64,000 nt of DNA, taken from MWCO01 sp964488865 (lineage in GTDB: Bacteria; Myxococcota_A; Polyangia; Polyangiales; Polyangiaceae). Made by a program: the position numbers and the translations under genes. This document shows, one piece after another, positions 41,967-50,470 of this stretch; position 1 is the first letter of the stretch; each line of letters opens with the position of its first letter. The stretch spans positions 124,001-188,000 of the forward strand of contig CAZAWR010000006.1 in assembly GCA_964488865.1 (NCBI GenBank), read 5' to 3'. Below the pieces are notes generated by a model. The model was not told the origin of the DNA, did not search any database, and worked only from the letters and a program-made list of their open reading frames with translations.

Positions 41967-43385
41967 TCAGCGCTGGGTCGCAAGCTCCAAGAGCAGGTCG
42001 ATCGGGTTGGGGTCGAGGGAGGTGGGGTGACCGGACTGCCAGGACTTCGGCGACAAGATGTAGGAGATGTGACCGGCGTGCGGGTGCACGACGTGACGGT
42101 ATCGCTTCCCGAGCAGGGGCATGATTGGGTACGCGGTGCGGTCGGGGATCATGGCGTCGCGACCGCCGAAGAAGCCGATGAGCGGCAGGGGGGTCTCGTC
42201 GAGGATGGTGCGCAGGGACAGTGGCTTTCCGCGGTAGGAAGCGGGGAGCTCGCCGTCGGGCCCGATGCCCTTGGTGAACAAGCGGGAAGCGAAGCGAACG
42301 AGGTCGAGGGGCAGAGCGAACCTACGTGCGCTCTCAGGGGAGATCCAGTACGCGCCGGTCAGGTCCCTGCGCTGGCGCTTGGAGAGGTCTTGCACGGTGC
42401 GAACCTTCGCGTAGTCCGTCTGGTTCCAGCCCGCGGCGACGTGAGCGAGGGGCGTCTTGTGAAAGGTGGTGCGCAGCCCGAGGTCGAGGGACATTCGCAT
42501 GCCGTCGCCGGGGACGTAGCCGCCGCCGACGAGCTTCGCGATGGCGAAGGACAGGTCCATGAGGGATTCGGGCATCAACGAGGGGAACTCGGCGAGGACC
42601 TGGCACTCTCGGCCGTCGAAGGGGGACACGAAGGTGGTGGCGGCGCACATTCGCTCGCTTGCCTCGCGGGGTTTGGCGGCCACGAACGCGAGAGTTTGCA
42701 TGCCGTGCCCGCAGTATCCCTCGAGGACCATCTTTCGGTGCTCGTTGTGCTCGAAGGCGATGGCGGACATGGAGTCCATCGCGTCGATGAGGCGTTCGAG
42801 GGTGAGGCCGGCGTAGTCGACCTGGTCGCGGTCCCCACGCAGCTCGACGGCATAGACGGGGATGCCGCGTTCGAGGAAGCGACCGTAGAGGTTGGATTCG
42901 GGAAGGAAGCGGAAGATGCGATCGCCGTAGGGCAAGCCTCCGCCGGCGTGGAAGATGGCGATGGGTGCGCGGGGCACGTTCTGGCTCGGGGGAAGGTAGG
43001 AGAGCTTGAGGAAGGGGTCCTGGGAGAGGACTTGCTCACCGTCGAAGGTTGCGGAGCCGTAGAGCTGCTTGCCGAATTTCTTGACGAGGCGTCCGAACTT
43101 GGCAGCGGATCGAATGCGGTCCACGCTTTCGCTGGCGACTTCCCGGACCTTGCGCTCACCGCGGAGGGCCGACAGGACGGAGCCGGACCAAGCTTCCTGC
43201 ATGCCGAGCACGGCTTCGAAGGCAGGGAACACGCTACCCTCGAGGGTCTGGTGGGTGGCGTAGCTCATCATGCGCAGGACCTTCAGGGAGTCCCGGGTGT
43301 TGCGGAAGGTCAGCTCGGTCGAGCCGGCCATGAGGTCTCCTGCGATGGACAGAGCGGTGGGGGTACGCGGGTTCGAATCGGACAT
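41967..43385 (-). CDS. Alpha/beta hydrolase related to PHA synthase (PhaC-like)
   Basis: A 472-residue cytoplasmic protein. N-terminal helices (SLKVLRMMSYATHQTLEGSV) are followed by an alpha/beta hydrolase domain from about residue 130. The nucleophile elbow reads EGYCGHGMQTL, so it has Cys rather than Ser, as in polyhydroxyalkanoate synthases (GxCxG). The acid is in FFGGRDAMIP and the His in HPHAGHISYIL. These are the PhaC triad positions. Some parts of the PhaC cap domain are not obvious, so a related acyltransferase is possible. No phasin or depolymerase genes are adjacent. A palindrome sits 27 bases upstream of its start at 43385. Confidence 0.78.
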   Translation of the reverse strand: MSDSNPRTPTALSIAGDLMAGSTELTFRNTRDSLKVLRMMSYATHQTLEGSVFPAFEAVLGMQEAWSGSVLSALRGERKVREVASESVDRIRSAAKFGRLVKKFGKQLYGSATFDGEQVLSQDPFLKLSYLPPSQNVPRAPIAIFHAGGGLPYGDRIFRFLPESNLYGRFLERGIPVYAVELRGDRDQVDYAGLTLERLIDAMDSMSAIAFEHNEHRKMVLEGYCGHGMQTLAFVAAKPREASERMCAATTFVSPFDGRECQVLAEFPSLMPESLMDLSFAIAKLVGGGYVPGDGMRMSLDLGLRTTFHKTPLAHVAAGWNQTDYAKVRTVQDLSKRQRRDLTGAYWISPESARRFALPLDLVRFASRLFTKGIGPDGELPASYRGKPLSLRTILDETPLPLIGFFGGRDAMIPDRTAYPIMPLLGKRYRHVVHPHAGHISYILSPKSWQSGHPTSLDPNPIDLLLELATQR

Positions 43386-43411
43386 GGGCTCCTCTCGCGG
43401 GCATTCTCAAG

Positions 43412-43428
43412 ATTGTGCGTCGCACAAT
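43412..43428 (-). promoter_or_regulatory. 17-bp palindrome upstream of the PhaC-like gene
   Basis: ATTGTGCGTCGCACAAT, with 8-bp arms about a single T, 27 bases before the start codon. Size and spacing fit a dimeric helix-turn-helix repressor. A TTGACA box lies about 40 bases further upstream on the reverse strand, with only a weak -10. Confidence 0.6.
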
Positions 43429-43584
43429 GCACCATCAACCGTCATGCTTCAGCGATCCATGGGTTGTCAAGTTCGTGAACGTGTCACAAACCCAGACAAT
43501 GGTGCAGCGCAAGACCGCGCGTCCCCTTGACCCGTCGGATCGACTGCGAGTACGACGCCCGCCGAGGAAGCGCCTGACGCCACC

Positions 43585-44526
43585 GTGTCCGACCCGTCGC
43601 CCCTGACCCCCACCGAAAGGGATGCTCCCCCCGAGCGGGCCGCTACGCGAGAGCCTGCGAGGGAAGATGTCGCCGCGTCGGCGCTGCTCATGGTGTTGGG
43701 GGCTGGATTCTTCGTCGCTCTCGCCGTGATGGTGAAAGCCGCCTCGGACGAGGCCACGCCGATGCAAGCGGTGCTGTACCGGTCGGTGTTCTCCGCCCTG
43801 CCCCTGCTGGTCATCATGCGCGTGCAAGGGATACCGGTCCGTGGGACGCGCTGGACGCTGCTCGTGCTCCGGGGCGTGTTGGGTTTTCTGGCGCTGTATT
43901 GCTACCTCTGGTCGATCGCGCACATCCCGCTCGCCGACGTTCTCGCGCTGCAGCAGATGAGCCCCGTCTTCGTGGCGTTCCTCGCGGTGTGGCTGCTGCG
44001 GGAGCGTCCCCGACGATCCCACTACGTGCTGGCCGCGGTGTGCATGGCTGGGGCGCTCCTGGTCGTGCGCCCCACGCGCGGCCTGGCCTCACTGGACTCG
44101 GCGGTGGCCCTGCTGTCCGCTCTGTTCTCCTCGGGCGCCTACGTGACGGTCCGGGCACTCACCAGAACCGAAGCCACACAACGCATCGTGCTGTGGTTCT
44201 CTCTCGTCGCCACGTTGCTCTCCCTACCCTTCGTCGTTCCCGGATGGCAGCCTCTTTCCCTGCGATCCCACTTGTTGCTCGCCGGAGCCGGCGTGATGGC
44301 CCTGGCCGCCCAAACCCTCATGACCGCGTCGTACCGTCGCGCTCCTGCACACGTCGCGTCCGCGTTCTCGTACGCAAGCGTCCCCCTCGCCTACGGTGCG
44401 GGGATCGCGCTATGGGGAGAGCGTCCGGACTGGATCTCGAACCTGGGGATCGGTCTCATCGTGGCAGGTGGCGTCGCCATCGTGGTGTGGGTGCGACCGG
44501 ACAATGGTCCTTTGCGCCTGAAGTAG
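43585..44526 (+). CDS. EamA/DMT-family transporter
   Basis: A 313-residue inner-membrane protein with about ten hydrophobic helices and two EamA repeats. The N-terminus has a hydrophilic, Glu/Pro-rich extension of about 30 residues. Motifs such as PMQAVLYRSVFSALPLL, LRGVLGFLALYCYLWSIAHI and PLADVLALQQMSPVFVAFLAV are typical of drug/metabolite exporters, including S-adenosylmethionine-type and amino-acid carriers. Substrate not known. Starts with GTG at 43585. It is divergent from the PhaC-like hydrolase gene. Confidence 0.9.
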   Translation: MSDPSPLTPTERDAPPERAATREPAREDVAASALLMVLGAGFFVALAVMVKAASDEATPMQAVLYRSVFSALPLLVIMRVQGIPVRGTRWTLLVLRGVLGFLALYCYLWSIAHIPLADVLALQQMSPVFVAFLAVWLLRERPRRSHYVLAAVCMAGALLVVRPTRGLASLDSAVALLSALFSSGAYVTVRALTRTEATQRIVLWFSLVATLLSLPFVVPGWQPLSLRSHLLLAGAGVMALAAQTLMTASYRRAPAHVASAFSYASVPLAYGAGIALWGERPDWISNLGIGLIVAGGVAIVVWVRPDNGPLRLK

Positions 44527-44604
44527 GGACCGGAGGTTTGAACCTACAGGGCGGTGTCGAGTCGCGAGGTTCGCGGAGTTGTAGCGGGCCGGCACGAACC
44601 CAGC

Positions 44605-45013
44605 CCCCTTCTGTGGTTTGCGGGCGCGGCGGTGCCGCGCACACGCTGGACTCGGCGGTGCCGAGCCCCTACGTCGGCGGAGTTGTACCGACCCGGGCCC
44701 GCCAATCTCCGCACCAACCCAAACCCCTTCTGTGGTTTGCGGGCGCGGCGGTGCCGCGCACAACGCTGGACTCGGCGGTGCCGAGCCCCTACATCGGCGG
44801 AGTTGTACCGACCCGGGTTTGCATCCGCCCTGCCAATCTCCGCACCAACCCCAGCCCCCTTCTGTGACCTCTGCGCCTTCTGTGGTTCTACGGCTGACTC
44901 GGGCTCGGGCTCGGGCTCGGGCTTGGCATTGACTTGGGCATCACCTGCCCTGCCAATCTCCGCACCAACCCCAACCCCTTCTGTGTTCTCTGCGCCTTCT
45001 GTGGTTTTCTGGG
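44605..45013. repeat. Tandem and dispersed intergenic repeat with paired GC hairpins
   Basis: The 526-base gap between the EamA gene and the acyl-CoA ligase gene holds two tandem units of 119 bp (44605 and 44724). Each carries two hairpins, GCGCGGC-GGT-GCCGCGC (44624-44640, 44743-44759) and CTCGGC-GGT-GCCGAG (44651-44665, 44771-44785). The word series AATCTCCGCACCAACCC followed by CCCCTTCTGTG occurs three times here, and the CCCCTTCTGTG word also opens the first unit. The later copies continue into a TTCTGTG heptad series like that of the repeats at 1801 and 41793. A (GGGCTC)n stretch lies at 44898-44923. No gene is seen. Confidence 0.85.
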
Positions 45014-45052
45014 ATCCGGCTCGGCTTGACTATCCTGATAGGGACTGTCTCT

Positions 45053-46576
45053 TCAGGTCGCGAGTTCTCGCTTCAGCTCTTTCTTGAGGATCTTGCCCGC
45101 CGCGCTATGCGGCAGCGACGCGCGAACGATGACCTCCTTCGGCGTCTTGTACTTCGCGATCCTGCTCGCGCAGAACGCAAGAAGCTCCTGCGCGTCGAGG
45201 GTCTGGCCTGGAACGGCCACGACGAAGGCGATCGGGACCTCGCCCCACTTCTCGTCCGCCTTGCCGACGACAGCAGCTTCAGCCACGCTCGGGTGCTCCA
45301 GCAACACCTTCTCCACCTCGGCGGGATACACGTTTTCGCCCCCCGAAATGATCATGTCCTTCTTGCGATCGACGAGCGTGAGGAACCCGTCCTCGTCGAG
45401 GAACCCGATGTCGCCGGAATGGAACCAACCGTCCCGGAGCACCTCGGCGGTGGCCTCGGGTCGGTTCCAGTAGCCCTTCATCACGTTGGGCCCTCGGATC
45501 ACGACCTCACCCGCCTCGCCCGTAGACAGCTCCTTGCCGTCTTCACCCACGATGCGAACATCCACGTAGGTGCAGGTTCGGCCCGCCGTTCCCGACTTCT
45601 TCAGGCATTCCCCGGGGCCCATGCCGGTCACCCCCGGCGACGTCTCCGTCAGCCCGTAGCCCTGCCGGAACTCCAAGCCGCGCTCGTGATACTTGCGCGT
45701 GATCTCCTTGCCCAGCGGCGCTCCACCGGAGATGAACGCCACGATGGACGACAAGTCCGTCGTAGTGAACTTCGGGTGATCGTAGAGCATCTGGTAGATG
45801 GCCGGCACGGCCACCATGCCGTTCACGCGCTCGCGCTCAATGGTCTCGAGCACGTCGCCCGGGTCGAACTTCGGGGAGAGGACGACGGTCGCGCCAATGT
45901 GGATCATGGGGGTGACGCACCCGTTGAGGCCACCCACGTGGAACATGGGCAAGATCACGAGGGCGACCGTGTCGGGGCTCACGCCGAGGGCCCAGCCGTT
46001 GACGGACTGCCAGAAGCAGTTGGCGTGCGTGAGGATGACGCCTTTCGGGCTGCCCGTCGTGCCGGCGGTGTACACGATCAGGTGCGGGTCGTCGCCGCCG
46101 ACGGAGGGGTTGACCGCATCGCTCGGGCTGCCGGCCTGAAGAAACGATTCGTACGAGGACGGTCCGCCGTCGTGCGCGACCGAGAGGACCGGGGAGACGG
46201 ACGCGCAGCCCTTGGCAAGGGCAGAGGCCTGCTGCTCGAACATGGCGTGGTGGATGAGCGCCTTGGGGGAGCAGTCCTTCATGATGAAGGCGAGCTCCTC
46301 TTGGCTGAGACGCCAGTTGAGAGGGACAGCGATGAGGCCGGCGGCGGAGCACGCGAAGACGGCCTCCACGTACTCGGACCCGTTGAGCAGGTACAGGGCG
46401 ACGCGATCCCCTGGCTTCAGTCCCGCCACGGTCAGCGCGTTCGCCAGACGATTCATGCGATCCGCAAGCTGAAGGTAGGTGAACGCGCGCGCGCCCGTCT
46501 TGGTAGCCACCTTATTCGGATAGATCCTGGCGTTCTGACGGACCCAGTGCCCGATGTTCACGTTCAGCTCTGCCAT
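45053..46576 (-). CDS. Long-chain acyl-CoA synthetase-like (class I adenylate-forming)
   Basis: A 507-residue ligase that activates a carboxylic acid to its acyl-CoA through an acyl-AMP. Core motifs: YTAGTTGSPKGV (phosphate loop, about residue 167), QGYGLTETSP (A5), HSGDIGFLDEDGF (A7), DRKKDMIISGGENVYPAE (A8), and the catalytic Lys near the C-terminus in HSAAGKILKKEL. Substrate range cannot be read, but the gene lies in the same 8 kb as the FadL operon and the PhaC-like gene, which fits activation of imported fatty acids. The neighbouring kinase gene lies 47 bases upstream on the same strand. Confidence 0.93.
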   Translation of the reverse strand: MAELNVNIGHWVRQNARIYPNKVATKTGARAFTYLQLADRMNRLANALTVAGLKPGDRVALYLLNGSEYVEAVFACSAAGLIAVPLNWRLSQEELAFIMKDCSPKALIHHAMFEQQASALAKGCASVSPVLSVAHDGGPSSYESFLQAGSPSDAVNPSVGGDDPHLIVYTAGTTGSPKGVILTHANCFWQSVNGWALGVSPDTVALVILPMFHVGGLNGCVTPMIHIGATVVLSPKFDPGDVLETIERERVNGMVAVPAIYQMLYDHPKFTTTDLSSIVAFISGGAPLGKEITRKYHERGLEFRQGYGLTETSPGVTGMGPGECLKKSGTAGRTCTYVDVRIVGEDGKELSTGEAGEVVIRGPNVMKGYWNRPEATAEVLRDGWFHSGDIGFLDEDGFLTLVDRKKDMIISGGENVYPAEVEKVLLEHPSVAEAAVVGKADEKWGEVPIAFVVAVPGQTLDAQELLAFCASRIAKYKTPKEVIVRASLPHSAAGKILKKELKRELAT

Positions 46577-46622
46577 GCTCGTTGCCTCCGTCCTTCACCC
46601 GTTCAAGCCTGTCGTACCTCTA

Positions 46623-48908
46623 TCACGGGCACCCTTCGATCCGCACGCGCTCTGGACCCGGATGCCGCTCCCGATCGCTGGCGCCAATCCCCAGCTGTCC
46701 CTGCTCGTTCGAGCCCCAGCACACCACGGCGCCCGGTTCGATCAAAGCACATACGTGCACTTCACCGGCGACCACCTGCGTGGCCCGCGACGGCACCTGC
46801 ACGCGCACCGGCGTGGCGCTGTCCTGCTCGGTCGACCGACCGAGCTGCCCGAAGTCGTTGAATCCCCAGCACCAGACGCTTCCCTGGTCGTCGATGGCGC
46901 AGTTCTGCTTTCCGCCAGCGCCGATTCCCGTCACCCCCTCGATCGCCAGACGGACCGGACGCTTGATGCCGAATCCCCAACCGTAGACATGGCCGTCTCG
47001 GGTGCGCACGAACGTGGTCTTGTCCCCCGCTTCCACCTGTACACACGGCGGGAGCGACGGGACGCGCAGCGGGCGAGCCTGGGGCTCCCTGTCCGACCGG
47101 CCTTGCCCCAACTGGCCGTACATGTTGTCGCCCCAGCACCAGACGGACCCGTCGCTCGCGAGCACCGCACAAGAGTGCGCCGTTCCCGCGGAGATCCACG
47201 TTGCAGGCGGCAGACCTTCCACCGCGGCCACCAGCGCCGCATCTTGCATCGTCGTCCCCAGCTGCCCGCGATCTTCCTCGCCCCAGCACGAGACGCCGCC
47301 GCCGTTTCGCAGCACGCAGCTGTGCCGCCCGCCACAGCGGAGGTGCAACACGTCTGAGAGGCCCAGGACCCGGGTGGGATGGTCCAACAAGTCTTTGCCC
47401 CAGCAAGCCACGTTCGTGTCGCCAAGCACGGCGCAGGCATGACGATTGCCGGCAGCCACCTCGACCGACGCGTCGAGCCTTGCCACCTTCGTCGCTCGCG
47501 GCATGTCCTTTCGCCCGCTCGCGATCTGCCCAGCCTCGTTGCTTCCCCAGCACCAGACGCTGTGGTCCTCGCGAAGGGCGCAGGTGAAGCGCGCGGCAGG
47601 ACCCGAGGCGATGGCGGTCACCTGATCGAGGTGAGGACAGGTCGGGTTGGCGGCGGGAGCCACGACCGGTGGGGCCACGGACGGGGCGGACTTGGACGGC
47701 GTGCCCGACGCCGCGGAGGCGGCACCTTGCGCGGTAGCCGCGTCGGGACGGGTTCGGATGTATCCGATAACGGATAGCACCGCGACGAGTCCGGTGAACG
47801 CCAGGATGAGGGGCAACGGGCCGCTGGGACGAGGAGAGGGGGGAAGGTTCCCCGAGGCCGCAGGGGTGACAGCCGAGGGCGACGTGCCAACCTCCGGCTC
47901 GATCGCGAGCGGCGGAGTGGAAGATGTCTCGACGGGGGAAGACTCCACGGCGGACACGCGGGCGCGGAGGGCCTCCACCTTGGCTCCGGCGACGGACTCG
48001 AGCCAGGCCGCCACCTGCGCAGCGGAAGCCGGAGATGCGGAGCGTTCGAGCTCGAAGGCCATCTCGGAGGCGGTGGCGAACCGAACCTCTCGGTCCCTCG
48101 CGAGCGCTTGGAGCGTGACCGTGTCGAGCGCCGTGGGAACGTCAGGGGACGAGAGGCTTGGCGGCACGATGGGATGATCGAGGATCTTGCGGATCGTCTC
48201 CTCGACCGTGGCGCACTTGAAGAGCCGCGTTCCGGTGAGCATCTCCCAGAGCACGACGCCCGCGGAGAAGACGTCGACCCGCCGGTCGATCTCGAGCCCC
48301 TGAAGCTGTTCGGGGGCGAGGTAGCCGAGCTTGCCCTTGAGGAGGCCTTCCTGCGTGCCGTCGGGGGCGTGGGCAGCAGCCTTGGCGATGCCGAAGTCGA
48401 GCACCCGTGCGACGCCGTCCGCTCCCACGACGATGTTCTGGGGGGAGACGTCGCGGTGGACGAGACCGAGCAGGGTGCCATCGTCGGCGCGGGTCTCGTG
48501 GGCGGCGTGCAAGCCTTGGAGGATGGGCACGAGGATGCCGGAGGCGATGGGCACGGGGACGGCGAGGCCGCGCGAGGCGAGGGCCCCTAGCAAGGCAGAG
48601 AGGGAGTCTCCGAGCACGAAGTCCATGATCAGCGCGACCTCCCCCTCGTGCTCGACGACGTCGATGATGGACACGACGTTGGGGTGGCGGACGCGGGCGG
48701 CGAGGCGAGCTTCCTCGAGGAAGCGGGAGGCGAAGTGCGGGTCGCGCGCGAGGTGGGGGTAGAGGCGTTTGACGGCGACGGTTCTGGAGAAGCCGGCGGG
48801 GCCCAGGAGGCGACCGACGTGCACGGTGGCCATGCCGCCGGACGCGATCTCGTCGAAGACCGCGTAGCGCCCGAGGCGAAGCGCGCGGCTGCTCTCACCA
48901 CGACCCAT
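46623..48908 (-). CDS. Ser/Thr protein kinase with transmembrane helix and RCC1 repeats
   Basis: A 761-residue membrane receptor-like kinase. The kinase domain (about residues 12-280) has GGMATVHVGRL, VAVKRLYP, the catalytic loop HRDVSPQN, with Asp and Asn present but SPQN instead of KPxN, DFGIAK and GYLAPEQ. This variant is common in myxobacterial kinases. A Pro/Ser/Ala-rich stretch and a hydrophobic helix (PLPLILAFTGLVAVLSVIGY, around 375) separate it from a periplasmic part with RCC1-like units, recognisable by CCxWGxNxxGQ(L/I)G repeats such as CWGSNEAGQIAS and CWGDNMYGQLGQ. The extracytoplasmic propeller probably senses a ligand. ATG at 48908 is chosen; an in-frame extension upstream lacks features. 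Confidence 0.9.
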   Translation of the reverse strand: MGRGESSRALRLGRYAVFDEIASGGMATVHVGRLLGPAGFSRTVAVKRLYPHLARDPHFASRFLEEARLAARVRHPNVVSIIDVVEHEGEVALIMDFVLGDSLSALLGALASRGLAVPVPIASGILVPILQGLHAAHETRADDGTLLGLVHRDVSPQNIVVGADGVARVLDFGIAKAAAHAPDGTQEGLLKGKLGYLAPEQLQGLEIDRRVDVFSAGVVLWEMLTGTRLFKCATVEETIRKILDHPIVPPSLSSPDVPTALDTVTLQALARDREVRFATASEMAFELERSASPASAAQVAAWLESVAGAKVEALRARVSAVESSPVETSSTPPLAIEPEVGTSPSAVTPAASGNLPPSPRPSGPLPLILAFTGLVAVLSVIGYIRTRPDAATAQGAASAASGTPSKSAPSVAPPVVAPAANPTCPHLDQVTAIASGPAARFTCALREDHSVWCWGSNEAGQIASGRKDMPRATKVARLDASVEVAAGNRHACAVLGDTNVACWGKDLLDHPTRVLGLSDVLHLRCGGRHSCVLRNGGGVSCWGEEDRGQLGTTMQDAALVAAVEGLPPATWISAGTAHSCAVLASDGSVWCWGDNMYGQLGQGRSDREPQARPLRVPSLPPCVQVEAGDKTTFVRTRDGHVYGWGFGIKRPVRLAIEGVTGIGAGGKQNCAIDDQGSVWCWGFNDFGQLGRSTEQDSATPVRVQVPSRATQVVAGEVHVCALIEPGAVVCWGSNEQGQLGIGASDRERHPGPERVRIEGCP

Positions 48909-49152
48909 CGGGCGCAATCTACCAGAAGCGGGTTGGAACTGCGAAGGAAGGCTCGGGCGTATGCGGGGCTCTCGGATGCTGCGCCGCACCAGATCGGGAG
49001 GGGTAGCCCGGCGCTTGACCGGAGGAAGGCGAAGATCGCCTGACAGGAATCAGGTATGCGCTCTCGTGCCATCACTTCCTCGGGAGCGCCAAAGTAGGCC
49101 CCCGGGTCGGGAAGTCAAGCCGAGAATGTTGCGCTGCACAAACGAGGAACGC

Positions 49153-50316
49153 TCACTCGTAGACGGTGAAGGAGCGAAAGTCGACGTTGGCGCTGTAGAC
49201 ACGCACGCCTGCCCGCCCCGTCAACGGCCCTGGAGCCTGGAAGGGCTGCGTGCGAGCCAAAGCCCCCTCGCTGTTACGGAACTCGCAGGTGATCCGGTCA
49301 CCGTCCCGGTAGGCCCGCAGCCAGCGAAGAACTCCTGCATCTGTGCTCGTCGGCTCCACGTTCGTGGCCTCCGCTCGGAGCTCGATCGAGGTTCCGCTCC
49401 CTGGGTACTCCCACAGCCCAAGACTGCGACCCGTCCCGCGATTCAGCAAACAAGCCCACCAGGACGACGAGCTCGTGCCGTGCGCAAACGTTACGCCCGC
49501 GTAGCCCCACGAGTAAGGCTCGTACACCAGGGAGGCCTCGACGGAATACGACGTGAAGTTCACAGGCTGCTTCCACAGGGCGTCGGCACCACACCCACCG
49601 GGGCAAGACTCGTCCCTCACCTCGAGCAGGTCCACGCCGCCATCGTATTCAGGCTCAAGATCCCACCCGGGCTCCCAACCGTCGAACGCGAAGGATTCGA
49701 AGTGAAGCACACGAGAGAGCAATTCCGCATCACCCTCCCGCTCGCAGGCGTCCCCTAGACCATCCCCATCCGCATCATCCTGGTTCGCGTTGCAGAGGGA
49801 CGGACAGTTGTCACAAGCGTCGTCGACCGTGTCCCCATCCTCGTCGTGCCCGACGGGTACGCAAGGGGGCGGACCACCACCCGTGCCGCCGGTCTGTCCC
49901 GTGCCGCCGGTCCCCCCGGTCTCTCCGGTACCTCCCGTGCCACCCATGGCGCCCGTGCCGCCGGTCTCTCCGGTACCGCCCGTACCGCCCGTACCACCTG
50001 CGCCACCCATGGCGCCCGTGCCGCCGGTCTCTCCCGTACCGCCCGTACCGCCCGTACCACCCGTGCCGCCCATCGCGCCGGTGCCGCCGGTCTCTCCCGT
50101 ACCACCCGTTGCCCCTGTGCCGCCTGTCGCGCCACCCGTCGCGCCCGTTCCGCCCGTTGCCCCTCCCGTTCCCCCGCTGCCTCCCGCACCAGCGCCGCCT
50201 CCCGCAGCGGGAACATTGTTCTCCTCGAACAAGTTTCCCGCGTCATCGCCGCAGGCAGCCATCCAGACGGGAGCTGCCAGCACCATCACCGCCGCAATCC
50301 AAGAAGCCTTTCGCAT
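49153..50316 (-). CDS. Lipoprotein with long Gly-Thr linker and TSP3-like calcium motif
   Basis: A 387-residue exported protein. Lipoprotein signal (WIAAVMVLAAPVWMAACGDD). Residues about 35-150 are a low-complexity run of GGTGGTGE/GGTGAMGG units. Next come Ca-binding loops (DEDGDTVDDACDNCPS, DDADGDGLGDACE), typical TSP3 style, and then a jelly-roll domain of about 190 residues (SYSVEASLVYEPYSWGYAGV, ELRAEATNVEPTST, VRVYSANVDFRSFTV), resembling LamG/concanavalin-like carbohydrate-binding domains. Probably a surface binding lipoprotein. ATG at 50316 follows AGGAGAACGAG. A shorter paralog of the Gly-rich linker occurs in the lipoprotein at 60231. Confidence 0.85.
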   Translation of the reverse strand: MRKASWIAAVMVLAAPVWMAACGDDAGNLFEENNVPAAGGGAGAGGSGGTGGATGGTGATGGATGGTGATGGTGETGGTGAMGGTGGTGGTGGTGETGGTGAMGGAGGTGGTGGTGETGGTGAMGGTGGTGETGGTGGTGQTGGTGGGPPPCVPVGHDEDGDTVDDACDNCPSLCNANQDDADGDGLGDACEREGDAELLSRVLHFESFAFDGWEPGWDLEPEYDGGVDLLEVRDESCPGGCGADALWKQPVNFTSYSVEASLVYEPYSWGYAGVTFAHGTSSSSWWACLLNRGTGRSLGLWEYPGSGTSIELRAEATNVEPTSTDAGVLRWLRAYRDGDRITCEFRNSEGALARTQPFQAPGPLTGRAGVRVYSANVDFRSFTVYE

Positions 50317-50470
50317 GGCTCGTTCTCCTGAGGGCATCGCGTAGAACGTTGCACGGACAATCTTGAAGCATAGCGCGCGGGGAGGGGTTCTCCCACCCTT
50401 CAATTACGCAGCACAGGGAGCGTCGGCGTGGCGTTCCGACTTCCGTACGGGGAATTTGGCTCGCTCGGCC

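Noticed and set aside
45026..46861. Plus-strand frame opposite the acyl-CoA ligase
   Set aside because: Antisense shadow; His/Arg/Glu-rich without motifs.
49830..50220. Gly/Thr-rich coding repeats considered as a satellite or mobile repeat
   Set aside because: They encode the linker of a lipoprotein in frame; codon-level repetition explains them.
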